The notes beneath the pieces were generated by a model, which saw only the letters and a program-made list of their open reading frames with translations, was not told the origin of the DNA and did no database searches. A stretch of DNA of 64,000 nucleotides from Bacteroidota bacterium (GTDB lineage: Bacteria; Bacteroidota; Bacteroidia; M30B66), in assembly GCA_027483445.1 (NCBI GenBank), contig JAIXUS010000001.1, positions 56,014 to 120,013 of the forward strand. Reading direction: 5' to 3'. Made by a program: the position numbers and the translations under genes. Position 1 is the stretch's first letter, and each line of letters begins with the position of its first letter. Positions 51,993 through 61,570 of the stretch are shown here, in pieces.

Positions 51993-53507
51993 TCAATTCA
52001 GGTTAAATCCATCGTCCTCTTCATCTTCCTCACCCAAATTGCCACCACCCTGAAAAACACTGGAAAGCATATCGCGGAAAACTACATTGGAATCCAGCGC
52101 CAGTCGACTGATTTGCGAATATGCCGCTAAGCCATAGAGCACAAATTCCATCAGCAGTAATTCGTCCTGTTCGCTGAGGTTTTTATGGTAGAATTTCACC
52201 AGTTCTTTCAAACCTTCTACCTTATTCATTGATTTGGCATAGCTTTCAGCCTTGGCCTCCACCATTATATCGACTTCTTTATTTTGGTTAAACCAGTCGA
52301 TAATGGTCTGATATGGATTTTTTTCACGGTTTCGCTTTTGGCGGTCAGGGTCGGGGAAATAATTCAGAAACTGCGTACGAATGGCTTGTGTGACAAGGAA
52401 CTTAGCCACATTCACGGGGCCCTCTTGCTCGCCTTCGTACACCAATTCTATTTTACCATTAATGGCCGGAATTACGCCCCATAAATCGGTAATTCGGGCC
52501 ACAGTTTTCGCCTCTTTGTTCAGCAGTGCACGTCGCTCTGCCGTGCTCGCCAGGTTTTCGAGCGCTGAAATACTAAGACGGGCCGAAACCCCACTTTTGG
52601 CATCTACAAACTCAGATTGACGAGCCTCAAAGCCGATTTGTTCCACTAAATCATGCAGCAATTCTGGAATAAATACCCGTTTTTGTTGCGCTTCAGGCAA
52701 ACGGGCCTCTTGTGCGGTAATGTTGCGCGCTGTTTGGAGATTTTTAGGGTAGTGGGTAACTATTTGACTTTGAATCCTGTCTTTCAACGGTGTTACAATA
52801 CTCCCGCGATTGGTGTAATCTTCAGGGTTGGCCGTGAAAATGAATCGAATATCGAGTGGAAGTCGCATGCGAAACCCGCGGATTTGGATGTCGCCTTCCT
52901 GAAGAATATTGAACAGCGCCACCTGAATGCGGGCCTGTAAATCGGGTATTTCGTTAATCACGAAAATACAGCGGTTGGCACGTGGAATTAAGCCGAAATG
53001 AATCGCTCGTTCGTCGGAGTAGGAAACTTTCAGATTGGCTGCCTTGATGGGATCGATGTCGCCAATGAGGTCGGCAACAGTTACATCAGGCGTAGCCAGC
53101 TTCTCTACAAAGCGCTCCTCCCGGTGCATCCAGCGGATGGGCGTGCTGTCGCCGTGGATATCGATCAATGCCTTTGAGGCTCCTGTAATGGGCTGTAAGG
53201 GATCTTCGTTGATGTCGGAACCTTCCAAAACCGGAATGTACTCATCCAACAGGGCCGTCATTTGACGGGCAATGCGTGTTTTTGCCTGACCACGCAATCC
53301 CAACAAATTAATGTTGTGCCCAGAGAGAATGGCCCGCTGAATCTCAGGAAGCACGGTGTTTTCGTAGCCCAATACACCCGGAAAGGGATTTACTCCCTGC
53401 TCCAGTGCTGCAATGAGATTGTCGCGGAGCTCGTTTGAGATGGATTTAGGTTGGTATCCTGAGGCTTTTAAGTCGCCCAGCGTTTTGAGGGTAAGTTGGT
53501 TTTTCAT
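51993..53507 (-). CDS. MoxR-type AAA+ ATPase (magnesium-chelatase-like)
   Basis: 504 residues. AAA+ core in the first 300: Walker A GLRGQAKTRIA (about 74-84), Walker B CIFVINEIPDL (Asn-Glu rather than Asp-Glu), then QVALFNILQEGD and sensor FTANPEDYTNRG. A helical lid and long C-terminal part follow, ending acidic (EEDEEDDGFN). MoxR and BchI-like ATPases act as chaperones for VWA-domain partners; the VWA gene is two bases upstream. Start ATG 53507. Confidence 0.9.
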   Translation of the reverse strand: MKNQLTLKTLGDLKASGYQPKSISNELRDNLIAALEQGVNPFPGVLGYENTVLPEIQRAILSGHNINLLGLRGQAKTRIARQMTALLDEYIPVLEGSDINEDPLQPITGASKALIDIHGDSTPIRWMHREERFVEKLATPDVTVADLIGDIDPIKAANLKVSYSDERAIHFGLIPRANRCIFVINEIPDLQARIQVALFNILQEGDIQIRGFRMRLPLDIRFIFTANPEDYTNRGSIVTPLKDRIQSQIVTHYPKNLQTARNITAQEARLPEAQQKRVFIPELLHDLVEQIGFEARQSEFVDAKSGVSARLSISALENLASTAERRALLNKEAKTVARITDLWGVIPAINGKIELVYEGEQEGPVNVAKFLVTQAIRTQFLNYFPDPDRQKRNREKNPYQTIIDWFNQNKEVDIMVEAKAESYAKSMNKVEGLKELVKFYHKNLSEQDELLLMEFVLYGLAAYSQISRLALDSNVVFRDMLSSVFQGGGNLGEEDEEDDGFNLN

Positions 53508-53509
53508 GG

Positions 53510-54598
53510 TTAGAGTTTTTTGCGGCGGTTGCGTTCGAAGTCGGAAAACACAATATCGCCAAGTCCTTTTAAGCCGGTGAAGTAAGCCTTTCCACCGTTG
53601 GCTTCTGTAAATTCATTCACAAAGTCCTGTAGCCATGGATCTGTGGCCACCATAAAGGTGGTGATGGGAATGCGCAACTTACGGCATTGCGTTGCCAGTG
53701 AAAGCGTTCGGTTGATGATTTTCCGGTCGAGCCCCATCGAATTTTTATAATACCGATCGCCTTCTTTCAGGCAAGTGGGTTTTCCGTCGGTAATCATAAA
53801 AATTTGCCGGTTTGGATTCTTACGTTTCCTGAGTAGCTCCATGGCCAATTCGAGGCCGGCAACGGTATTGGTATGGTACGGACCAACGTTGAGGTATGGA
53901 ATATCTTTGACTTCAATGGGCCAGGCATCATTGCCAAAAACCAATACATCGAGGGTGTCTTTGGGATATTTGATGCGGATAAGTTCGGCCAGGGCGAGCG
54001 CAACTTTCTTCGCCGGCGTGATGCGGTCTTCGCCGTACAAAATCATCGAGTGTGAGATGTCAATCATCAACACTGTTGAGGTTTGCGTTCGGTATTCTCT
54101 TTCTGCTACCACAAGGTCGCGCTCCTCGAGAATGAGGTCATCAGCGCCATGATTTACCTGAGCGTTTCGAATAGAGTCGGTTAAGGCAATGCTCTCTGGT
54201 GGGTCGCCGAATTCAAAGGCCCGGTTTCCGGTTCCGGCCTCTTCACCACTGCCCGGAAATCGTGTGCTGCGTTGTCCTTGCTTGCCTTTCTTTAGTTTGC
54301 CGAAAATCTGATCGAGGGCTCCTTTTCGGATTTCGCCCTCCGTTTTCGGAGTAATAATCGAATTCCCTTGCCCATCTTCTTTGATGTATCCTTTTTTCTT
54401 GAGGTCTTCAATGAAATCGCCCATACCATACTCATCGGTGGTAAGGCCGTATTCACGGTCGAGCTCATTCATCCAATTCAGGGCTTCGGCCACATCGCCG
54501 GAGGTATGCAGCAACACCTCCTTAAACAGGTTAAAGAGTTTGGTGAAGGCATCCTGTTCATCATCAGGCTCGTAGCGGGCAAAGCGAAATCCTTCCAT
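53510..54598 (-). CDS. VWA-domain partner of the MoxR-type ATPase
   Basis: 362 residues from ATG 54598 (open to 54661). N-terminal part helical and charged (about 1-110). The VWA domain (about 155-345) has a complete MIDAS: DISHS in LMIDISHSM, Thr in a later strand, and MITDGKPT. Pairs of MoxR ATPase and VWA protein occur in many bacteria and act on metalloenzymes or envelope complexes; the target is not encoded here. It is followed two bases later by the ATPase gene. Confidence 0.88.
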   Translation of the reverse strand: MEGFRFARYEPDDEQDAFTKLFNLFKEVLLHTSGDVAEALNWMNELDREYGLTTDEYGMGDFIEDLKKKGYIKEDGQGNSIITPKTEGEIRKGALDQIFGKLKKGKQGQRSTRFPGSGEEAGTGNRAFEFGDPPESIALTDSIRNAQVNHGADDLILEERDLVVAEREYRTQTSTVLMIDISHSMILYGEDRITPAKKVALALAELIRIKYPKDTLDVLVFGNDAWPIEVKDIPYLNVGPYHTNTVAGLELAMELLRKRKNPNRQIFMITDGKPTCLKEGDRYYKNSMGLDRKIINRTLSLATQCRKLRIPITTFMVATDPWLQDFVNEFTEANGGKAYFTGLKGLGDIVFSDFERNRRKKL

Positions 54599-54681
54599 AG
54601 CGTTGTAAGATACCAAACATCGCTTAGAAGGAATAGTTCTGCCTTGGCGAATTGATTCCATCCGCCGAAGGCAAAAATCGC

Positions 54682-57600
54682 TTAAAACTTATTGGTAACG
54701 ACCAGTTTCTGCGGCGCTTGCTTCTCAATTTGAATGAAGTAAACACCTGGCGTCCAACCGGCTACGCTAAAGCTGTTCTGCTCGAGTGTGCCTGCCCAAA
54801 CTACGCGTCCGCTAAGGTCGAAGGCCTGAACCATGGGCTGATTCAATGAATGGCCATCTACAAATACACGGTCTTGAGCTGGATTTGGGAATAACTGAAG
54901 TGTGTTTTTTGTAGCGGTTAGATGACCTACCGTTACACCCACTTCGATGGTGATCGATGAGGTATCGGAACAGAACTCGTTGGAAGCAATGCAGGTTACC
55001 GTGAAGATGCCTTCGCTCGTAAACTCATGCGTTACCACCGAACCGCTGCCGGTGTTTCCGTCGCCAAAATCCCAGAAATACGTGTCGGCGCCATTGGCCA
55101 AGGCTGTGAATTCGGTTTCGGCGTTGGGCAGCAGCAGGAACTCTGAAAAGGCGAACATTTCAAACAGGCTTACCGGTGTAGCTTCGGCAATGGTTTGCAG
55201 AGATTCGTATTGTGTACCGTCGGCAAAGGCATAAATCACGAGGTATTCGCCGGCTGGCAATCCTCCGTAGATGAAGCTCTCTTCTAAGTTCTCCACCGAA
55301 ACGAGTTCTACGCCATCGGCATTGAGTAGACTTAGGCCGGCGATTCCGGGTGTTGACACATTCACTTCAATGCTTCCATCGTTGCCTGTGCAGCTTTCAG
55401 GAGTAAGGCTTACCTGTGGATTGAGTTGATTCAGGTTGTCTTGAAGGTTAATGGAAGAGGCCAATGCTTCCAATTCAGTTAAACTTGATGCCCCCAGAAT
55501 GGCAAACCGAATGGTGGTAGCCTCATCAGGCTCAAGATTTATTCCTGCCACTCCAATGTAAGTGGCAATGTCTCCGACGGTTGAGGTATTGCGGGTTTGG
55601 GTTCCGTTTACAATCGATGCTTTTTCGGCGTTGCTAAATCCATCATACAGATTGATGCTTCCTGAAGCCCCATTTGAGTTGAAGCAATAGGCATGCGCTG
55701 TTTGGTTCGACAATACTTTAACGCCAAGGTATCGGTTGGGGTTGCTCGAATCGAAGGCGTAGGCCAATTTACGTGTGGCATCAAAAACAGTTTGATTGTT
55801 GGTTACCTGCCCAATGTCCCAATCGTTGAAAATACCAACACCTAAATTATTTTTCGGCTCGTTGCTATTGTTTGAGAGTCGATATTCAATAACCACGTAA
55901 TTCTCGTTACCGGTACTGTTACTTGCATAGGCGCGTTGCTGGATGGCAATATCGCTCAAAGAGGCTGCATTACTTGCAAAGCGGCTTAAAATTTCCCGAT
56001 CGGCGAAGGTGGATGGGTTTATCAATTCAACCGGATCAACACGATTGAAGTCGTTGTCGTAGCCCGGAAGTGTGGCTGCATAAACATTATCGGAAACGAT
56101 ATTTCCTGAACCCATCATAAAGCCAGAGGCATAAATGAGGCTCTCGGAGTTTTGAAATTGAATACCGAGTCCATCGGTAGCATAGTCGGCGTTGTAGCCA
56201 ATGCTTCCACGTGAGGTGATTGTTGTGTGGAGATTATTCACCGCGAGGTCGATGTAATCGCGGTTTACCCGCATTTGCAGGTACTCAAACCCTGAATAAC
56301 CGGTTGCCTCGTCGCGGTAGCTGAGTTTTAGGTTAATGTCGAGATTGAAGGCCGCATTGGGAAGAATTCGCAGTTGAAAGGGCGACGATTGGTTATTTAC
56401 AGCGGCTAAACTGGCGATGGCACCGGCGGTAAAGGTACCGTTGAGGATTTCGATGGAAGGATTATCGCAACTTAACGTAACCACCAGATTACTTGCGGCA
56501 TCGAGCCAGTTGAAAAAGTCGCCGCTCAGGTTGAGGGTATCGCCGGCAACGGCAAAATTGTCTCCATCGTTGTCGGTTAGCGATTCATTCTGAATGCGGA
56601 TTGAAGGAATGGCCGGGGCGTTTAATGCACGAAGCATATTGAGTCGTCCGGCGCCCAGCCAGTGGTAGCGGCTGGCATTTCCGCTAAGCGCGTAGATGGA
56701 TGTATCGGCGGTTACTCTAAGGCGTTCAGCAATCTGGTCGCTGGTGTAGTTGGGGAAGTGGCTTTTGAGGATGGCAGCAGCTCCGGCTACCAAAGGCGCT
56801 GAAAAGGAAGTTCCTGAACTCACATCGTAGCCGTTGAATGGCCAGCATGAGCGGACCAGTTCTCCGGGGGCGACCATGTCGAGAGAGGGTCCCCAAGTGG
56901 TAAGCGACCAGTGCTGGTCTGTTGAGCCTGTTGCGCCAATGCTCATCACACCCGGATAGGCGGCAGGGTAGTAGTTTTCCTGTAATCCAGAGTTGCCGGC
57001 TGCTGCAATTATCAAGGCTTCGTGGTTGATGGTAGCATATTGGATAACTTCGGCACCAAATGGAGTAGGGAAGGTGTTGCCCCAGCTGGCGTTGATGATT
57101 TTGCAGCCCAGGTCGGCGAGATACACAATGCCTTCGTAGCCGAAATTAAATCCGTTGGCATCATCGATTCGAACGGGAACAAACTTGCAGCGAAAGGCAT
57201 TACCGGCTATTCCGATTCCATTGTTTACCGTTGCTGAGCTCATGCCTGTGGTGAACATTCCATGTGGCGAGAGGGTTGCGGTTGGGTCGTTGGTGTTGGA
57301 AACGGTATTCCAACCCCTGAAGTCATCCACATATCCATTGTTGTCGTCGTCGAGGCCATTGATTGGATCGGCGTAATTGAAACGGACATTTCCAAGGTCT
57401 TGGTGGTCAAACTGAATTCCGGCATCTGTGATTCCAATAAATACCGATGTATCGCCTTGTTCGATGTCCCAGGCTTCAAAACTTTTGATGAGTGCATGGT
57501 GATACTGTTGGCCCACCTGCGGATCGTTGGGTGTGAACATGGGTTTATGCACGAATCGTGGTTGCACCCATTCGAAGAGGCCTGATTTCTCCGCCATTTG

Positions 57601-57936
57601 CATAGCAAGGCGAAGGTTGAGGTTCGTTGGAACATTTAATTCTACAATCCGACTGATGTCGGCTGTTTTTCGGCCAAAGCGGTCGTTTTCCTTACGTGGT
57701 TTTGAAAGGTGAGGAAAAAGGGCACGGGCAGAAAGCACCTGCTCCATACCCGGGTTGGAGAGCATCGATTCGGGCTGTTGCAGGAGGTGTCGGTTCGATT
57801 CTTTGAGCTTAACAATGAGCTTTCCGGGAACCATATCGGCTTCCTGAACATGTTGAGGAAGCCGGTAAGCTTGTGCATTAACCTGCAAACCGGCGGCGAG
57901 TAATCCCAGACTAAATACGAGGTGAAGGTGTTTCAT
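54682..57936 (-). CDS. Subtilisin-like (S8) secreted protease with T9SS sorting domain
   Basis: 1084 residues: signal peptide (to about 22, VNAQ), propeptide (to about 145), S8 domain with Asp171 in GITDAG, His225 in SPHGMFTTG, Asn282 in INASWGN and Ser377 in SSGTSFSAPLVAG; a large beta-rich region (about 430-900), a PKD domain (about 925-995, YFWDFGDGNTGSGSVVTHEF in part) and a C-terminal type A sorting domain (LFPNPAQDRVFVDG onwards). His225 is followed by Gly-Met rather than the usual Gly-Thr-His. It is a second secreted subtilase, distinct in layout from that at 17937. Confidence 0.92.
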   Translation of the reverse strand: MKHLHLVFSLGLLAAGLQVNAQAYRLPQHVQEADMVPGKLIVKLKESNRHLLQQPESMLSNPGMEQVLSARALFPHLSKPRKENDRFGRKTADISRIVELNVPTNLNLRLAMQMAEKSGLFEWVQPRFVHKPMFTPNDPQVGQQYHHALIKSFEAWDIEQGDTSVFIGITDAGIQFDHQDLGNVRFNYADPINGLDDDNNGYVDDFRGWNTVSNTNDPTATLSPHGMFTTGMSSATVNNGIGIAGNAFRCKFVPVRIDDANGFNFGYEGIVYLADLGCKIINASWGNTFPTPFGAEVIQYATINHEALIIAAAGNSGLQENYYPAAYPGVMSIGATGSTDQHWSLTTWGPSLDMVAPGELVRSCWPFNGYDVSSGTSFSAPLVAGAAAILKSHFPNYTSDQIAERLRVTADTSIYALSGNASRYHWLGAGRLNMLRALNAPAIPSIRIQNESLTDNDGDNFAVAGDTLNLSGDFFNWLDAASNLVVTLSCDNPSIEILNGTFTAGAIASLAAVNNQSSPFQLRILPNAAFNLDINLKLSYRDEATGYSGFEYLQMRVNRDYIDLAVNNLHTTITSRGSIGYNADYATDGLGIQFQNSESLIYASGFMMGSGNIVSDNVYAATLPGYDNDFNRVDPVELINPSTFADREILSRFASNAASLSDIAIQQRAYASNSTGNENYVVIEYRLSNNSNEPKNNLGVGIFNDWDIGQVTNNQTVFDATRKLAYAFDSSNPNRYLGVKVLSNQTAHAYCFNSNGASGSINLYDGFSNAEKASIVNGTQTRNTSTVGDIATYIGVAGINLEPDEATTIRFAILGASSLTELEALASSINLQDNLNQLNPQVSLTPESCTGNDGSIEVNVSTPGIAGLSLLNADGVELVSVENLEESFIYGGLPAGEYLVIYAFADGTQYESLQTIAEATPVSLFEMFAFSEFLLLPNAETEFTALANGADTYFWDFGDGNTGSGSVVTHEFTSEGIFTVTCIASNEFCSDTSSITIEVGVTVGHLTATKNTLQLFPNPAQDRVFVDGHSLNQPMVQAFDLSGRVVWAGTLEQNSFSVAGWTPGVYFIQIEKQAPQKLVVTNKF

Positions 57937-58040
57937 GGTATCTACATCAATACTTGGGTTTCAAAACTAAAACCCATGGTCTGTTTAACTGTTTCAGGAA
58001 GGCTGAGGTTTAGGACAAATCACATCGGAACTTACGTTAT

Positions 58041-58478
58041 TTATGCTCTATTCAAAAGGCTTCCTTCGTGCAACACTTCATTTGAATTCATGCCAGGAAT
58101 GCCACTTTTCCACAGACCCTCGTCGGAGAAGATGAAACTCATGTAAGCGTAATCTTTTATTGTCGAAATTCGAAGACAGTCGCCACTTTGCGGGGCATAA
58201 GGGAAATCGAAGCAATTGGCGTTGTTGTTTAAAGCAGACAAAACGATTTCTTCATTGAACGTGTCGGAAAGCTGTTTTTGGGGCATGATAATCCGGCCAA
58301 TGGTCATGGGGCCACTCAAGGTTCTTGTTTCCGGTTTTCTGCGGAGTTCCCAGCGGTAGCATAAGTTTTCGCCGGGGGCTGATGAAAGCGCGTCTTCAAG
58401 TCCGGCCGCTTTTAATTTTTGGGGCAATTCCTCGGGTTCGCAGGAGCAAAAAATGAGGCTTTCTAAAGCTTTACACAT
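58041..58478 (-). CDS. Hypothetical soluble protein
   Basis: 145 residues, no signal or membrane segment, slightly acidic. Several Cys (CKALESLIFCSCEPEEL in part, ENLCYRW, ANCFDFP, GDCLRI) and a proline-rich middle. I do not recognise the family. It starts 18 bases downstream of the small membrane protein gene, with which it probably forms a unit. Confidence 0.65.
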   Translation of the reverse strand: MCKALESLIFCSCEPEELPQKLKAAGLEDALSSAPGENLCYRWELRRKPETRTLSGPMTIGRIIMPQKQLSDTFNEEIVLSALNNNANCFDFPYAPQSGDCLRISTIKDYAYMSFIFSDEGLWKSGIPGMNSNEVLHEGSLLNRA

Positions 58479-58496
58479 AAGGTATATGGTTTTAGG

Positions 58497-58928
58497 TTAT
58501 TTGATTGGTGAGGTTTTTAAAGAGCGTTTAGCCAGCAGATAGCCCAACCATGCCATTGGGAAATAGGCTAGCAGAAGGTCGGTAAGCGTAAACCAAAGTG
58601 GTGATGGCAGTATACGCATCATAGCGGCACCGCCCAGGAAGAAAATACCTCCACAAATGAGGATATATCCTTGCCAGGCAAATGTGCTGAACCGTGTGGC
58701 GAGAAAGGCCGCCAGCAATGTTCCCAAGGCATGTGCGAGCCAGGGAAAGAGGAAGTGTTTGGGTTCCATCATCAGCATGGCGGCTTTGAGTCCTTGTTCG
58801 GTTTGCAGGTCGGCTCCGGCGGGAGGCGGAATTATGTTGGGACTGATTTGTATAATCAATCCGTTGATTAGTGCTCCCGCGATGATGGCGGCTATTGTGA
58901 CTAGTGTGTTTCGGAGGAAGGGGTGCAT
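58497..58928 (-). CDS. Small membrane protein with four helices
   Basis: 143 residues: helices about 9-30, 60-80, 87-107 and 113-133, with a Pro-rich periplasmic-type loop (NIIPPPAGAD) and a Trp-rich SPLWFTLTDLLLAYFPMAWLGY stretch given only in part. No family assigned. Upstream of the 58041 gene; its own start lies 20 bases from a tandem repeat. Confidence 0.72.
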   Translation of the reverse strand: MHPFLRNTLVTIAAIIAGALINGLIIQISPNIIPPPAGADLQTEQGLKAAMLMMEPKHFLFPWLAHALGTLLAAFLATRFSTFAWQGYILICGGIFFLGGAAMMRILPSPLWFTLTDLLLAYFPMAWLGYLLAKRSLKTSPIK

Positions 58929-59471
58929 ATTGTTGGTTTGGGTGAATAAAGGTATTGAGTATTTAGTATTGAGTATTTAGTATTTAGTGATGAGTATTTG
59001 GATGTCCTTTTCTAAAATAGGTTTACCGTTTTAACAGCGCACACAGTACCGGTTAAGCGGAAATTGTATTTCCGCTTGGAACATATGCGAATTTGTAATT
59101 CGCTTTCGACGCATTGATGTACGTTAATGGTATCGATTATCTTTTCGGACACCCTCCGCGCCCTTCCAAATGACTGGAAAAACACACAAACGGTCGCGTG
59201 GGATTTTGTGGTCATTCTAAGTTGTTCGGTATTCCCGCCTGCTCATGGCCCGCAGCTTTGCGCTTCATTTTAAGGGCCTCGAATTATTCTAAAAGGTGTT
59301 ATCTGACATTTATTTCTATGAATTGGATTACTCGTTGAATGAGCTGAATTACAAATTCAGCGGTTGCTCCAAACGGCATTACAAATGCCGCTTAACAGGG
59401 ACCGCCTTCCCCTTTCACCATTTCCCTTTCGCCTTTCGCCTTTCGCCTTTTGCCTTTGCCCTTTCCCCTGC
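58929..59471. other. 543-base intergenic region with repeats
   Basis: Contains a tandem run of a roughly ten-base unit (GTATTGAGTA/TTTAGTA type) at 58952-59000, repeat E copy 1 (59048-59402), and a C/T-rich run of the seven-base unit CGCCTTT at 59424-59468, which abuts the stop of the T9SS gene at 59472. No gene is seen. Confidence 0.7.
59048..59402 (+). repeat. REP-bounded element E, copy 1
   Basis: About 355 bases, direct copy of 61065-61444 with high identity across most of its length. Each end carries two hairpins: left GCGGAAATTGTATTTCCGC and GCGAATTTGTAATTCGC, right GCTGAATTACAAATTCAGC and CGGCATTACAAATGCCG. Both ends begin GTTAAGCGG when read inwards, so they form an imperfect terminal inverted repeat. 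No transposase is inside. Confidence 0.8.
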
Positions 59472-60995
59472 TTACTCCATTTTTATCCACTTCCGCACCA
59501 AACGTTGTGGGCTCGATTCGCTTTGAAGGTCTACAAAGTACATTCCCGGTGGCAGTGTTAAGAGCTCTTGGTGAAGACTAAACGATTTTTGGTTAAGCAC
59601 CTTTGTAAGTACTGTTTTCCCTTGGCCGTCGCGCAGTGTGCATTGCAGCGGCAATGGCAAATTGGTACGGCAATTTAAGTGTTGGGAACCGGGATTGGGA
59701 AAAAGCTCAAAGGTGTTTTGCGTGGTTTTCTCCAGACCGGTTTCATCGTTCAAGCCCAAACTATCGCAAATAGAACCGTCAACGGGACCTAAAAGGTGGT
59801 TGGCTTGGTTGGGCGGGGTATAATTAAATCCATAGAGGGGTAACTCATAGTAAAAAGGGATGAATTCAGATTCAAAGCCTAGTTCATTCGGTTGCTTTAA
59901 AATATTCGCATAAGGCACATCGGGCGTTGGAGTGTAATCTACACAGCATGAACCCGCTATCATTTGTTTTAAATTAGGCATTAAACTAAATATGCCTAGA
60001 CTATCTGAAATAACAGTCAAAGCTTGTGTTTCCAAATCGTATTGAAAATTCTGGCTGACTACCAATTCTACATTAGAGCGAACCATGTAAACTCTAGTTC
60101 CATCTGGACTCAGGCTAAAAGGTGTGAAATCAATAAAACCATCATTTGATATTATTTCTGTAAAATCAAACGTCTGCAAATTGCTCAACTCACCAGTGCA
60201 GCGGTCAAAATCAAATACTTGTAATTCACGAATATACCCACCAAACCAATGCACGTATTTACTGCCATCGGAACTGAAGGAGGCCCATTGAAAACTGGTA
60301 TAAGCCGAATCGGAGCTCGTATAATAAGGTTCGAATTCAAAATCGTAAGGATTAAGTAAGCCTCGCAAATAGGTATTCTTTCTTATACCACATTTTAAAA
60401 CCCACCAATCGCGACCATTGGCATGACGGCATGCATCAAAACCGCCAGGAATAGTACTTACTGAAAGGTTGATTGGAAAGGGCTCGCTTACTTCATAACC
60501 ACTGCTGTTAATTTCTATTTTTTTGAATTCAAACAATGTGTCAATACCCACATCAAATGGGTTTGGAGAGTTGGGAAATAACCCTGCAATTGAGTTTAAA
60601 AGATAATAAGTGGTATAGTTACCCTTCATTTTTAAAAAAATGAAACCTCTATAACCAACTATTATATCATTAAAATCTATATCACTTAATTCAGAAAGAA
60701 TATTGCCACTCGAATCAAAAAGGGTCTTTCCATTAAATGCCATTAAGAAATTCCCTAATGAATCAGAAATTGTCGCAGAACCTTTCGTAAATGGAGCAGG
60801 GAAATATTTAGTAGTAATACTTTCTAAAGAATCATCATTAAATTTCATAATTCCCGTGCCATTTAACCCATCATCAATGCCATCGCAACCGAATTCGGGG
60901 AAGCAAGTTCCCCAAATCCAGTTGTAGGCTTCTTTTTGGGCGGAGAGGCCCAAAGCAGCGAAAAGAAACCAAAGTGTGAGAAAGATGCGTATCAA
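59472..60995 (-). CDS. Secreted T9SS protein of unknown function
   Basis: 507 residues with signal peptide (to about residue 19, LSAQ). The mature part (about 20-420) is beta-rich, Asp/Ser/Asn-rich and propeller-like, with short repeated F-x-x-D-G motifs (FSSDGSKYVHWFGG in part) as in SMP-30 or WD40-like secreted proteins. The C-terminal about 75 residues are a type A sorting domain (ELFPNPGSQHLNC onwards). Export by Sec and T9SS is predicted; enzymatic role is not visible. It lies between the two direct copies of element E. Confidence 0.85.
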   Translation of the reverse strand: MIRIFLTLWFLFAALGLSAQKEAYNWIWGTCFPEFGCDGIDDGLNGTGIMKFNDDSLESITTKYFPAPFTKGSATISDSLGNFLMAFNGKTLFDSSGNILSELSDIDFNDIIVGYRGFIFLKMKGNYTTYYLLNSIAGLFPNSPNPFDVGIDTLFEFKKIEINSSGYEVSEPFPINLSVSTIPGGFDACRHANGRDWWVLKCGIRKNTYLRGLLNPYDFEFEPYYTSSDSAYTSFQWASFSSDGSKYVHWFGGYIRELQVFDFDRCTGELSNLQTFDFTEIISNDGFIDFTPFSLSPDGTRVYMVRSNVELVVSQNFQYDLETQALTVISDSLGIFSLMPNLKQMIAGSCCVDYTPTPDVPYANILKQPNELGFESEFIPFYYELPLYGFNYTPPNQANHLLGPVDGSICDSLGLNDETGLEKTTQNTFELFPNPGSQHLNCRTNLPLPLQCTLRDGQGKTVLTKVLNQKSFSLHQELLTLPPGMYFVDLQSESSPQRLVRKWIKME

Positions 60996-61064
60996 GGCGT
61001 TTAGAAAATTGGTATAAATTTACTCTAATTTTATGTACTTCAGTACTGTAATTCTCTGAAATTA

Positions 61065-61444
61065 ACCGGTTAAGCGGAAATTGTATTTCCACTTGGAACA
61101 TAGGCGAATTTGTAATTCGCTTTCGGTACATTTATGTAGGCTATAGAGATCGATTATCTTTTTTCAGAAACCGTCCCCGCGCCCTTCCAAATGACTGGAA
61201 AGACACACAAACGGTCACGTGGGATTTTGTGGTCTTTCTAAGCCGTTCGGAACTCCCGCCTGCGCATGGCCCGCAGCATTTCCCGGGGCCGGCGCGCAGC
61301 TTTGCGCTTCATTTTGAGGGCATTGAATTATTCTGAAAGGTGTTATCTGACATTTATTTCTATGAATTGGATTACTCGTTGAATGAGCTGAATTACAAAT
61401 TCAGCGGTGCTCCAAACGGCATTACAAATGCCGCTTAACGGGGT
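61065..61444 (+). repeat. REP-bounded element E, copy 2
   Basis: Same element as 59048-59402, same orientation, with the four REP-like hairpins conserved. It carries an extra 25 bases after CGCAGC (ATTTCCCGGGG-type, GC-rich), which repeat CGCAGC and so look like an inserted or slipped segment. The two copies bracket the T9SS gene 59472-60995. Confidence 0.8.
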
Positions 61445-61570
61445 CTCGAGATTTTCGAGGCATTGTGGGGTGGGGGCGCATTGATGATTATTGTCAATGC
61501 GTTTTGTTTACCACGCTGAATAACAATGCATAATGTTGCCGATTGATTTTGTCCCTTTCACCTTTTAACT

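Noticed and set aside
58952..59000. Tandem units considered as a CRISPR array
   Set aside because: Units are contiguous at about ten bases, without spacers, and no cas genes are nearby.
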